Made by a program: the position numbers and the translations under genes. Shown here piece by piece: positions 1-6,460 of a DNA stretch of 6,460 nucleotides (within the stretch, counting starts at the first letter, position 1; the number at the start of each line of letters is the position of its first letter). The notes under the pieces are model-generated. The model searched no databases and was not told the origin of the DNA. It worked only from the letters and a program-made list of their open reading frames with translations. Origin of the DNA: CBFIJI01 sp965662885 (GTDB lineage: Bacteria > Bacteroidota > Bacteroidia > Flavobacteriales > Flavobacteriaceae); the NCBI GenBank assembly GCA_965662885.1, contig CBFIJI010000112.1, forward strand, positions 1 through 6,460, written 5' to 3'.

Positions 1-305
1 ATGGTGTGGATTATGCCCTTTATATTATGATCAGTGCCATTGTTATATCCATTGTAATTATGATTGGCTTTGCTACACCCATTAGTGATTTTATCAATAA
101 GCATCTATCACTTCAAATTTTAGGATTGTCTTTTCTATTGTTGATTGGCTTTTTATTGATTTCTGAAGCAGCCCATCTTTCAGAGACCGTTGTATTGGGG
201 AAAACTATTGGTAATATTCCTAAAGGGTATCTTTATTTTGCTATTGCCTTTTCCTTAGGTGTTGAAATGGTCAATATGAAAATTCGCGCTAAATCGAAAG
301 CGTAG
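1..305 (+). CDS. TerC-family integral membrane protein, C-terminal fragment (5' end outside window)
   Basis: This is the last part of a polytopic inner-membrane protein. The reading frame is open from base 3, so the GTG at position 6 is probably an internal codon and the true start lies upstream. Counting from that GTG as residue 1, three hydrophobic segments are visible (about 4-23, 36-56 and 75-91). The diagnostic parts are the TPISDFINKH loop after the first, the SFLLLIGFLLISEAAH segment, and the closing IPKGYLYFAIAFSLGVEMVNM block. This is the characteristic C-terminus of the TerC family (tellurium-resistance protein TerC and Alx/YkoY relatives), here with the longer SEAAHLSETVV linker that I recall from Bacteroidota members. 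Family members are linked to manganese efflux and metallation of exported proteins; which of these applies here cannot be told. The protein ends in a short basic tail (KIRAKSKA), probably cytoplasmic. It converges on parC with a 150-bp gap. The family call is firm; the substrate is not known. Confidence 0.88.
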   Translation, partial: GVDYALYIMISAIVISIVIMIGFATPISDFINKHLSLQILGLSFLLLIGFLLISEAAHLSETVVLGKTIGNIPKGYLYFAIAFSLGVEMVNMKIRAKSKA

Positions 306-455
306 TTTTTTATCTTCGTCAAAAAAATATAAGAAATTAAGCAGTCCACATTCTGTGATTCCTTCAGAACCAGTGCCTTTAATTTTATGATGAAGTCCTT
401 ATTTTACAAGTACTCAATCCTTTTTGAAAGTTGAATGATTTTTGATGCGGTTATT

Positions 456-3050
456 TTAAAAATCCATTTTGGTTTGGATTTCCCCATCATTGTCTTTATC
501 CTCTTGGGAGTCCTCTGGAGTTACCTCAATATTTGTAATTTCTTCCTCCTCAGGGAAGTCATACGGAAGGGCTTCTTCCAATGCAATAGATTTAATTTTC
601 TTTTCAGTCAATTGATTTCCCATAGCACCAATACCTTTGATGGCAATAAATTCTTCTGCATTAATGGATAGTGGCGCAAAGGCTTCTTTTCCTCTTAATT
701 TTTCAAATTCTATTTTTAATACAGGACGCCAAGCAGTTTGAACATCAATTAAAACTCCACTTTCTTTGATGAAAACTTCTTCTTTTGATTCGTTTTCCAC
801 CACAAAACGCTTAATAAAGTAACGTTTTTTTGTGGGATCAAAATAGACTGCGGTAATCGGTTTTTCGGGAATCCACTTTTCAATAACCGTATCCTGTTTA
901 TCAAAATGAAGTGAAAGCTCTGGAGTACTTACTTTTAATTTCCCTGATTGATTGATAATCAGTAATTTATCTGCTCCTTTAAAGGCACCAAGTAGGGAGC
1001 CTCGTTCATCTACATTAATTCTTCTAACCACTTCATCAAACCAAATCTTTCGAGGTTTTAAAGTAGAGATTCCTTTTTCTTTAAGTTCAATTTTACGGAC
1101 TCCGTATTTTGAAACAATATTTCCATTTACTCCTCTACCTTTTATTTGAAGGTCAGCAAAATCTAAATCCCATTTTAATTTTTTAATGTTTTTAACATTG
1201 CGTAATAAAACAGTGACTATTTCAGCCTCTCCATTGGGGTTGGCAGAAAAATAAAGGATCTGAGAACCAGCTTTTCCTTGAGTTAGGTCATAAGCTCGCT
1301 CTCGGGTTACCCCAGTAACTGCAAACCTTTTAATGTAAGAGGTCCCCCCTTTTCCGTCACGATAAACCAAATTGTAAATGGTTCTACTATCTTTCTTTTT
1401 AAAAATAGCGGCGTGAATAATATCTTTTCCAACAAATACTTTACTGTCTACTTTGACTACGGTCATTTTTCCGTCTCTTGTAAAAACAATGACATCATCT
1501 ATATCAGAACAGTCGCAAATAAAGGTTTCTTTCTTTAGGCTGGTTCCAATAAACCCTTCCTCCTTATTAACATAGAGCTTTTGGTTGCGAACCACTACCT
1601 TTTTTGCATCTACATCATCAAAAATAGCTATTTCTGATTTCCGTTTTTTATCCTTACCATAGGTTTTTTTCAGTTGGGTAAAATGGGTAATAGCGTAGGC
1701 AACAAGATTATTAAGGTGGTTTTTTACTTCTTCAATTTCTCCTTCAAGGGCTTCAATTTTCTGTTGCGCCTTATCCAAATCAAATTTTGAAATACGTTTA
1801 ATTCGAATTTCAGTTAGACGAATTAAATCTGCTTCGACTACTGGTCGTTTTAAATGTCCCACATGCGGCTTAAGTCCTTGATCAATGGCAGACAGCACCC
1901 CTTCCCAGGTTTCTTCCTTTTCAATATCTCGATAAATTCTGTTATCAATAAAAATTCGTTCTAAGGAAGCAAAATGCCATTGATTTTCCAATTCATTTAG
2001 TTGAACCTCCAATTCTAATTTTAAAACTTGAACGGTATGATCGGTTGAAATTTGCAACATTTCACTGACCCCCATAAAGTGAGGTTTATTGTCAATGATT
2101 AAACAGCCCAAGGGAGATATAGAAGTTTCACAAGAGGTAAAAGCGTAAAGTGCGTCGATTGTTTTATCGGGTGAAATACCTGGGGGGAGATGAACTAGAA
2201 TTTCAACGTTTGCAGCTGTATTATCTTCAATTTTTTTGACTTTGATCTTCCCTTTATCGTTGGCTTTCAAGATACTATCAATTAAACTTGAAGTATTGGT
2301 ACTAAAAGGGATCTCGGTAATGACCAAGGTGGATTTATCGTATTGACTAATTTTTGCACGTACTCGGACCTTTCCGCCGCGTAAGCCATCATTATAATTT
2401 TGAACATCAATTGCCCCTCCAGTTTCAAAATCAGGATAAATGGTAAATTTTCGTCCTTTGAGGTATTGGATACTGGCTTGTATTAGTTCATTGAAGTTAT
2501 GTGGTAAAATCTTTGTGGAGAGTCCAACAGCAATTCCTTCGGCTCCTTGAGCGAGCAAAAGCGGGAATTTTACGGGAAGGTGAATGGGTTCTTTTTTTCT
2601 TCCGTCATAGGACATTTGCCAATTGGTTACTTTTGGACTAAAGACAACATCCATTGCAAATTTTGAAAGACGTGCTTCAATATATCGAGATGCAGCAGCA
2701 CTATCACCGGTAAGAATGTTTCCCCAGTTCCCTTGCATGTCAATCAACAATTCTTTTTGTCCCAATTGCACCATAGCGTCAGCAATACTGGCATCCCCGT
2801 GAGGGTGGTACTGCATGGTATGTCCCACGATGTTAGCTACTTTATTGTACCTACCGTCATCCAAATCCTTCATGGAGTGAAGAATACGACGTTGAACTGG
2901 CTTAAGGCCGTCTTCGATCGCAGGTACAGCACGTTCTAAAATAACATAAGATGCATAGTCTAAAAACCAATCTTGATACATCCCTGTTACCTTAGTTAAG
3001 GTATCTGACGATTGATTATGCGGTTCTAATTGTCCTTGATTTTCTTCCAT
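456..3050 (-). CDS. parC: DNA topoisomerase IV subunit A (ParC)
   Basis: This is the DNA breakage-reunion subunit of topoisomerase IV, which with ParE decatenates and relaxes replicated chromosomes. The 864 residues match the length I recall for Bacteroidota ParC. Domains in order: a short polar leader (1-20); the winged-helix/tower breakage core (about 21-420) opening with TGMYQDWFLDYASYVI; a coiled-coil arm (about 421-465, rich in K/E with regular leucines); and a C-terminal beta-pinwheel (about 483-825). The catalytic tyrosine is Tyr123, in AASRYIEARLSK, next to Arg122. The quinolone region reads YHPHGDASIADAM, with Ala87 where E. coli GyrA has Ser83 and Asp91 where it has Asp87. The gyrase-specific GyrA box (QRRGGKG-like) is absent; YRDGKGGTSYIKRF lies in the first part of the pinwheel instead. 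That, and the ParE-type partner upstream, favours ParC over GyrA. The tail (832-864) is strongly acidic. The ATG start is chosen because the conserved core begins shortly after it; no Shine-Dalgarno is seen, as usual in this phylum. Confidence 0.95.
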   Translation of the reverse strand: MEENQGQLEPHNQSSDTLTKVTGMYQDWFLDYASYVILERAVPAIEDGLKPVQRRILHSMKDLDDGRYNKVANIVGHTMQYHPHGDASIADAMVQLGQKELLIDMQGNWGNILTGDSAAASRYIEARLSKFAMDVVFSPKVTNWQMSYDGRKKEPIHLPVKFPLLLAQGAEGIAVGLSTKILPHNFNELIQASIQYLKGRKFTIYPDFETGGAIDVQNYNDGLRGGKVRVRAKISQYDKSTLVITEIPFSTNTSSLIDSILKANDKGKIKVKKIEDNTAANVEILVHLPPGISPDKTIDALYAFTSCETSISPLGCLIIDNKPHFMGVSEMLQISTDHTVQVLKLELEVQLNELENQWHFASLERIFIDNRIYRDIEKEETWEGVLSAIDQGLKPHVGHLKRPVVEADLIRLTEIRIKRISKFDLDKAQQKIEALEGEIEEVKNHLNNLVAYAITHFTQLKKTYGKDKKRKSEIAIFDDVDAKKVVVRNQKLYVNKEEGFIGTSLKKETFICDCSDIDDVIVFTRDGKMTVVKVDSKVFVGKDIIHAAIFKKKDSRTIYNLVYRDGKGGTSYIKRFAVTGVTRERAYDLTQGKAGSQILYFSANPNGEAEIVTVLLRNVKNIKKLKWDLDFADLQIKGRGVNGNIVSKYGVRKIELKEKGISTLKPRKIWFDEVVRRINVDERGSLLGAFKGADKLLIINQSGKLKVSTPELSLHFDKQDTVIEKWIPEKPITAVYFDPTKKRYFIKRFVVENESKEEVFIKESGVLIDVQTAWRPVLKIEFEKLRGKEAFAPLSINAEEFIAIKGIGAMGNQLTEKKIKSIALEEALPYDFPEEEEITNIEVTPEDSQEDKDNDGEIQTKMDF

Positions 3051-3161
3051 CTTTTCGAGGGCTAATTTACTATTTCATCCCCATTTTTTCCTGTGGTTAT
3101 TTTTAAAAAATCCCCAATTATTTATTAAGAAAATGAGCTACTTAGCATTTTTTTCTATTCT

Positions 3162-3187
3162 TTATAAAGCCATAAACAGGCTTATAA
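3162..3187 (-). other. Hairpin in the parE-parC intergenic gap
   Basis: The arms TTATAAAGCC (3162-3171) and GGCTTATAA (3179-3187) can form nine base pairs with one bulged A (3166) and a 7-nt loop. The hairpin lies about 22 bases downstream of the parE stop codon, within a 159-bp AT-rich gap before parC. On the - strand it is followed by A-rich sequence, not a T run, so it does not look like an intrinsic terminator for parE. On the + strand a T-rich stretch (TTATTTTTCTTT) follows, so it could stop antisense transcription, or it may act as an mRNA processing or stability structure between the two cistrons. The pairing is seen directly; the function is inference. Confidence 0.35.
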
Positions 3188-3209
3188 TTATTTTTCTTTA
3201 AACTAAAAT

Positions 3210-5069
3210 TTAAACTTCCTCAGAAATCAAATCAAGTTCTACCTTCAAGTTATTGATAATAAATTTCTGACGGTCTTGTGTATTTTTACCCATATAGAAT
3301 TGTAACAACTCATCAATCGTTGTTGTTTTATCCAACATTACTGGATCCAATCGGATATCTTCTCCAATAAAATGTTTGAATTCATCTGGCGAAATTTCAC
3401 CAAGCCCTTTAAATCGGGTGATTTCTGGTTTTCCTGATAACTGTTCAATAGCCTCCTTACGTTCCGTTTCATTATAACAATAAAATGTTTTTCTTTTGTC
3501 ACGTACACGGAATAAGGGCGTCTGAAGAATATAAAGATGTCCTTCTTTAATTAACTCTGGAAAGAATTGCAAGAAAAAGGTAATCAACAATAAACGAATG
3601 TGCATTCCATCAACATCAGCATCTGTGGCAATCACAATATTGTTATATCGAAGCAATTCCATTCCATCTTCAATATTTAAAGCGGCTTGGAGCAAGTTAA
3701 ATTCCTCATTTTCATAAACAATCTTCTTTGACATTCCAAAACTGTTTAGAGGCTTACCCCGTAAACTAAAAACAGCTTGAGTATTGACATCTCTAGATTT
3801 AGTGATTGATCCACTGGCAGAGTCTCCTTCCGTAATAAAAATGGTGGACTCCAAGCGTCGTTCTTTTTTAATTTCATTCAAATGAACTCGGCAATCTCTA
3901 AGTTTTTTGTTGTGTAAGTTCGCTTTTTTGGCTCTTTCCCGAGCCAACTTACGAATACCAGAAAGTTCTTTTCGTTCTTTTTCTGCTTGTATTATCTTTT
4001 TTTGAATAATCTCGGCTACAGAAGTATTTTTATGAAGGAAGTTGTCAAGTTGAGTATTTAAGAAGTCTATCACATAGGATCGAACCGTAGGTAAATCTCC
4101 GCCCATATCCGTAGATCCAAGCTTGGTTTTGGTTTGTGATTCAAAAACAGGTTCCATCACCTTAATACTTACGGCTGATATAATAGATTTCCGAATATCG
4201 GAGGCTTCATAATTTTTTCCAAAATGTTCTCGAATTGTCTTTACAATTCCCTCACGGAAAGCAGACTGATGTGAGCCCCCCTGCGTTGTATGTTGTCCGT
4301 TTACAAAGGAATGATATTCCTCACTGTACTGCGTTTTACTATGGGTGAGTGCTACTTCAATATCTTCACCTTTAAGATGAATGATCGGATAAAGTAAGTC
4401 ATTGGGATTGGTGTGTTCTTCCAAAAGATCTTTTAATCCATTTTCCGAATAAAATTTTTCACCGTTAAGGACAATGGTTAATCCAGGATTAAGATAAACA
4501 TAGTATTTAAGCATGCGTTCAACATACTCTAAACGATATTTATAATTTTTAAATATCTGGCTATCAGGTGTAAAAACTACATTGGTTCCATTTTTACTTG
4601 AACTTACTTCCAAGGGAGCATCTTCCAATAAATTTCCATATTCAAAAATAGCATGTCTGGCTTGTTGTTCACGGATTGACTCTACACGAAAGTGAGATGA
4701 CAAGGCATTAACAGCTTTGGTTCCCACTCCATTAAGTCCAACTGATTTTTTAAAGGCTCTGGTATCATATTTACCTCCAGTATTCATTTTAGAAACAACA
4801 TCTACCAATTTACCCAAAGGAATTCCACGACCATAATCTCGAACAGCCACAGAATTATCTACAATATTAATTTCAATTGTTTTCCCAGCCCCCATGACAA
4901 ATTCGTCAATACAATTGTCTAAAACTTCTTTGAGTAGAATGTAAATACCGTCATCTGGGGAGGAACCATCTCCTAGCTTCCCAATATACATTCCTGGCCG
5001 TAAACGAATGTGTTCTCGCCAATCTAAGGATCGAATATTGTCTTCGGTATATTGTTCTCTTTTGGCCAT
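3210..5069 (-). CDS. parE: DNA topoisomerase IV subunit B (ParE), ATPase subunit
   Basis: This is the ATP-hydrolysing subunit of topoisomerase IV; ATP-driven dimerisation of its N-gate captures the DNA segment passed through the ParC break. Domains in order: GHKL ATPase (about 10-215), with EVLDNCIDE (Glu48 as the likely general base, Asn52 for Mg2+), the DYGRGIP loop (78-84) and the glycine-rich ATP lid GLNGVGTKAVNALS (111-124); the transducer domain (about 220-395), with the QTKTKLG switch-lysine loop (312-318); and TOPRIM (about 407-520), with the metal-binding Glu414 in TEGDSASG and DADVDG (483-488). The C-terminal part carries RFKGLGEISPDEF (552-564) and ends in FYMGKNTQDR plus a short tail. 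The 619-residue length and the LGDGSSPDDGIYILLKEVLDN variant separate it from GyrB, which reads differently at this point in Bacteroidota. It precedes parC on the same strand, consistent with a parE-parC operon. The ATG is the natural start: the QYTEDNIRSLDW block begins six residues later. All catalytic motifs are intact. Confidence 0.96.
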   Translation of the reverse strand: MAKREQYTEDNIRSLDWREHIRLRPGMYIGKLGDGSSPDDGIYILLKEVLDNCIDEFVMGAGKTIEINIVDNSVAVRDYGRGIPLGKLVDVVSKMNTGGKYDTRAFKKSVGLNGVGTKAVNALSSHFRVESIREQQARHAIFEYGNLLEDAPLEVSSSKNGTNVVFTPDSQIFKNYKYRLEYVERMLKYYVYLNPGLTIVLNGEKFYSENGLKDLLEEHTNPNDLLYPIIHLKGEDIEVALTHSKTQYSEEYHSFVNGQHTTQGGSHQSAFREGIVKTIREHFGKNYEASDIRKSIISAVSIKVMEPVFESQTKTKLGSTDMGGDLPTVRSYVIDFLNTQLDNFLHKNTSVAEIIQKKIIQAEKERKELSGIRKLARERAKKANLHNKKLRDCRVHLNEIKKERRLESTIFITEGDSASGSITKSRDVNTQAVFSLRGKPLNSFGMSKKIVYENEEFNLLQAALNIEDGMELLRYNNIVIATDADVDGMHIRLLLITFFLQFFPELIKEGHLYILQTPLFRVRDKRKTFYCYNETERKEAIEQLSGKPEITRFKGLGEISPDEFKHFIGEDIRLDPVMLDKTTTIDELLQFYMGKNTQDRQKFIINNLKVELDLISEEV

Positions 5070-5359
5070 AGGCTGATTTGATTGCTAATATAAAGGTATC
5101 ACCTGATAATTTAAAAGCTTTAGTTTTAAAAGAAATTAACAATCATTGGGGGAACTGTTGAGAAGTTAGTTATATCAAGATGTTGTTTAATTCCTTGTTT
5201 TTTTTAAAAGATCAAATATTTTATTATGCCATGATCAATTCTATTTGTTAAAGTATTTTATAGAGGCTATAGATCATATGATTCCCTTCAAAATTCAAAT
5301 TTCGCTTTCGATAAATAAAAATTCTTATTACTTTCATAGCAGCGATCAACAAAAAACAA
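5070..5359. promoter_or_regulatory. Divergent intergenic region between parE and the Dabb lipoprotein gene
   Basis: This 290-bp AT-rich, non-coding stretch must hold the promoters for parE (leftward) and the lipoprotein gene (rightward), since both start at its edges and point outward. I see no convincing coding frame, tRNA or terminator in it. Visible elements are a 10-bp perfect palindrome ATCATATGAT at 5273-5282, three copies of GATCAA (5210-5215, 5233-5238, 5344-5349), a repeated TTTAAAAG (near 5110-5117 and 5124-5131), and a T/A tract at 5198-5209. For the rightward gene, TCTATTTG at 5240-5247 differs by one base from the Bacteroidota -7 consensus TAnnTTTG but has no clear TTTG element about 20 bp upstream, so I do not assign a promoter. 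The sequence just before the lipoprotein ATG is A-rich with no Shine-Dalgarno. Confidence 0.5.
5091..5098 (-). promoter_or_regulatory. parE: Possible -7 element for parE (weak)
   Basis: Read on the - strand this is TACCTTTA, seven of eight positions matching the Bacteroidota sigma-A -7 motif TAnnTTTG. It lies about 21 bases upstream of the parE ATG, which would give a short 5' leader. A TTTT stretch (5113-5116) sits at roughly the right distance for the -33 element but lacks the expected G. The match could be chance in such AT-rich DNA. Confidence 0.25.
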
Positions 5360-5758
5360 ATGAAAAAAACAGTACTTACTTTTGGGTTAATCATCGCCTT
5401 TATGTCATGTCAGGGCACAACCAAAGAAGTCATCAAACCTGAAATACCCGGAAAATTGAAACATATCGTCTTTTTTTGGCTTAAAAATCCTGATAACCAA
5501 GAGGATAGAGCCACTTTCGAAACTGCTATTAATAAACTAATGGCGGATAATCAACAAGCTACAGCAACGTATTTGGGGACACCCGCTCCTACTGAAAAAA
5601 GGGATGTAGTGGACCAATCTTATACGTATTGTTATATGATGACGTTCCCTTCCCTAGAAGCTCAAAATATTTATCAAACCGATCAAACACATCTTGATTT
5701 TATTGATGCGGCCTCGCATTTATGGGAAAAAGTGGTGGTCTATGATGCGGTACCTTAA
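5360..5758 (+). CDS. Small lipoprotein with a Dabb (stress-responsive alpha/beta barrel) domain
   Basis: This 132-residue protein starts with a lipoprotein signal peptide: MKK, a hydrophobic core to about residue 15, and a lipobox-like FMSC with Cys17 as the predicted lipidation site. A short linker (18-31) follows, then one Dabb-like domain (about 32-132). Supporting features are the opening strand KLKHIVFFWLK with the family's conserved His, a central helix region, a strand YTYCYMMTFPSLEAQNIY, and the closing HLDFIDAASHLWEKVVVYD, which resembles the C-terminal HxxF...VxVYD block of Dabb proteins. Dabb domains usually dimerise into a ferredoxin-like barrel. A few have enzymatic roles in polyketide or phenolic metabolism, but most are of unknown function, as here. 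The residues after Cys17 (QGTTKEV) lack an obvious Asp/Glu-rich surface-export signal, so a periplasm-facing location is my guess. The ATG follows A-rich sequence typical of Bacteroidota starts and directly precedes the signal peptide. The gene stands alone, divergent from parE and convergent with ychF. Confidence 0.82.
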   Translation: MKKTVLTFGLIIAFMSCQGTTKEVIKPEIPGKLKHIVFFWLKNPDNQEDRATFETAINKLMADNQQATATYLGTPAPTEKRDVVDQSYTYCYMMTFPSLEAQNIYQTDQTHLDFIDAASHLWEKVVVYDAVP

Positions 5759-5788
5759 ATAAAAAATCGTTTAGAACGTTTTTAAACG
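5757..5788 (-). terminator. Candidate terminator for ychF in the convergent gap
   Basis: CGTTTA (5768-5773) and TAAACG (5783-5788) form a 6-bp stem with a 9-nt loop. Read on the - strand, the stem is followed by ATTTTTTATTT (toward 5757), the T run expected of an intrinsic terminator for ychF. The stem has only two G-C pairs and is therefore weak, and it overlaps the ychF stop codon. An alternative, AACGTTT with AAACGTT (5775-5781 and 5784-5790), pairs 7 bases with almost no loop. On the + strand no T run follows, so support for terminating the lipoprotein gene is poor. Confidence 0.4.
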
Positions 5789-6460
5789 TTAAATCGGAAG
5801 TGCATAACATCACCGTCTTTGACAATGTATTCCTTTCCTTCTACTCGCATTTTACCAGCTTCTTTGACTTTTACTTCACTTCCAAAATGAATATAGTCGT
5901 CATAACTAATGACTTCAGCACGAATAAAACCTTTTTCAAAGTCAGTATGAATCACCCCAGCTGCTTGTGGAGCTGAAGAACCAATCGGGATAGTCCAAGC
6001 ACGGACTTCTTTTTCTCCAGCGGTAAAATAAGTTTGTTGTTGGAGTAAATTATAAGCGGAACGAATCAATTTTGCAGCTCCAGGTTCACTTAAACCCAAA
6101 TCTTCTAAAAAAAGTTGACGTTCTTCATAGGTTTCCAACTCGTTAATATCAGCTTCAACGCTTACCGCTAAAACAAGAACGCTAGCATTTTCGTTGGCAA
6201 CCAATGCCTTCACTTGTTCCACATAGGCATTACCGTCTTTTGCAGCGGTTTCTTCAACATTACATATATAAAGAACGGGTTTATCCGTAATTAGTTGAAG
6301 AGGTTTAACAAAAACCTCATGCTCGTCTGCAGAAAAAGATAGACTTCGAATGTTGTGGCTAGCTTCCAACTCTTTTTTTAGAAGGGTCAATATTTCTTGT
6401 TCTTTGACAGCCTCTTTATTCCCTGTTCTGGCAGCACGGTTCACTTTCTCAAGCTTTTTT
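5782..6460 (-). CDS. ychF: Redox-regulated ATPase YchF/OLA1 family, C-terminal part (5' end outside window)
   Basis: This is the C-terminal 225 or so residues of YchF, a universally conserved Obg-related P-loop protein that hydrolyses ATP in preference to GTP, binds ribosomes and is linked to translation and oxidative-stress responses. The full protein is about 363 residues, so the Walker A/G1 and switch regions lie beyond the right edge. The frame is open to 6460 (KKLEK precedes the GTG at 6444), so that GTG is internal. Visible parts: the coiled-coil arm (VNRAARTGNKEAVKEQEIL and onward), the NVEE motif at 6250-6261 that replaces the NKxD guanine-specificity motif of true GTPases, the LEDLGLSEPGAAKLIRSAY segment, and a C-terminal TGS domain with RAWTIPIGSSAPQAAGVIH, DFEKGFIRAEV and a terminal GDVMHFRFNV. 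No damage is seen. It converges on the Dabb lipoprotein gene with 23 bp between the stop codons. Confidence 0.95.
   Translation of the reverse strand, partial: KKLEKVNRAARTGNKEAVKEQEILTLLKKELEASHNIRSLSFSADEHEVFVKPLQLITDKPVLYICNVEETAAKDGNAYVEQVKALVANENASVLVLAVSVEADINELETYEERQLFLEDLGLSEPGAAKLIRSAYNLLQQQTYFTAGEKEVRAWTIPIGSSAPQAAGVIHTDFEKGFIRAEVISYDDYIHFGSEVKVKEAGKMRVEGKEYIVKDGDVMHFRFNV

Noticed and set aside
306..455. An open - strand frame of over 40 codons running from the terC-parC gap into the end of the terC gene, with plausible-looking composition.
   Set aside because: It has no ATG start and no family resemblance, and its second part is antisense to well-supported TerC coding sequence. 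The rest of the gap shows only weak inverted repeats (TTCTG/CAGAA at 351-369) with no T run, so no terminator is called.
435..671. + strand frame of 78 codons opposite the parC 3' end.
   Set aside because: It lies almost wholly antisense to clearly coding parC sequence and has no recognisable domain.
952..1149. + strand frame of 65 codons within parC.
   Set aside because: It is a shadow of the conserved ParC pinwheel coding region.
2733..2939. + strand frame of 68 codons opposite the ParC active-site region.
   Set aside because: It is antisense to the highly conserved catalytic core; its openness reflects codon constraint on the other strand.
456..5069. Assignment of the pair as DNA gyrase (gyrB-gyrA).
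   Set aside because: There is no GyrA box in the A subunit, the B subunit has the shorter LGDGSSPDDGIY-type N-terminus, and the two genes are adjacent. All three fit topoisomerase IV of Bacteroidota better.
4951..5142. - strand frame of 63 codons overlapping the parE start.
   Set aside because: It overlaps the well-supported ParE N-terminus in another frame and has no family features.
5245..5442. + strand frame of 65 codons overlapping the start of the Dabb lipoprotein gene.
   Set aside because: It overlaps the signal peptide coding region in a different frame, starts in AT-rich intergenic DNA and resembles nothing known.
1..6460. A hidden novel system (defence island, mobile element, CRISPR, toxin-antitoxin).
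   Set aside because: Nearly all the DNA is covered by intact housekeeping-type genes. I saw no transposase, recombinase, direct-repeat array, target-site duplication or orphan toxin-like gene.

Overview
The window looks like an ordinary chromosomal segment from a member of the Bacteroidota, most likely Flavobacteriia. The evidence is low-GC DNA, start codons preceded by A-rich sequence rather than Shine-Dalgarno motifs, and topoisomerase IV subunits with flavobacterial-type sequence, as recalled from family knowledge. No taxonomic search was run.

Layout, left to right: (1) The 3' end of a TerC-family integral membrane protein gene on the + strand, ending at 305. (2) A 150-bp gap between converging genes with no clear feature. 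(3) parC on the - strand (3050 to 456). (4) A 159-bp AT-rich gap with one hairpin. (5) parE on the - strand (5069 to 3210), upstream of parC. (6) A 290-bp divergent intergenic region. (7) A small + strand gene (5360-5758) for a lipoprotein with a single Dabb-type alpha/beta-barrel domain. (8) The 3' two thirds of ychF on the - strand, converging on the lipoprotein gene with 23 bp between stop codons and running off the right edge.

Functionally, parE and parC encode the two subunits of the A2B2 topoisomerase IV that decatenates daughter chromosomes. They are probably co-transcribed in the order parE-parC. YchF is a translation-associated P-loop ATPase, TerC a membrane protein linked to metal ion handling or export, and the Dabb lipoprotein has no known function. 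Nothing in the sequence ties these three to topoisomerase IV.

I found no mobile element, CRISPR array, RNA gene, toxin-antitoxin pair or defence system, and no sign of a novel multigene system. The points most worth a second look are the alanine at the quinolone-contact position of ParC, the lipoprotein form of the Dabb domain, and the hairpin in the parE-parC gap.
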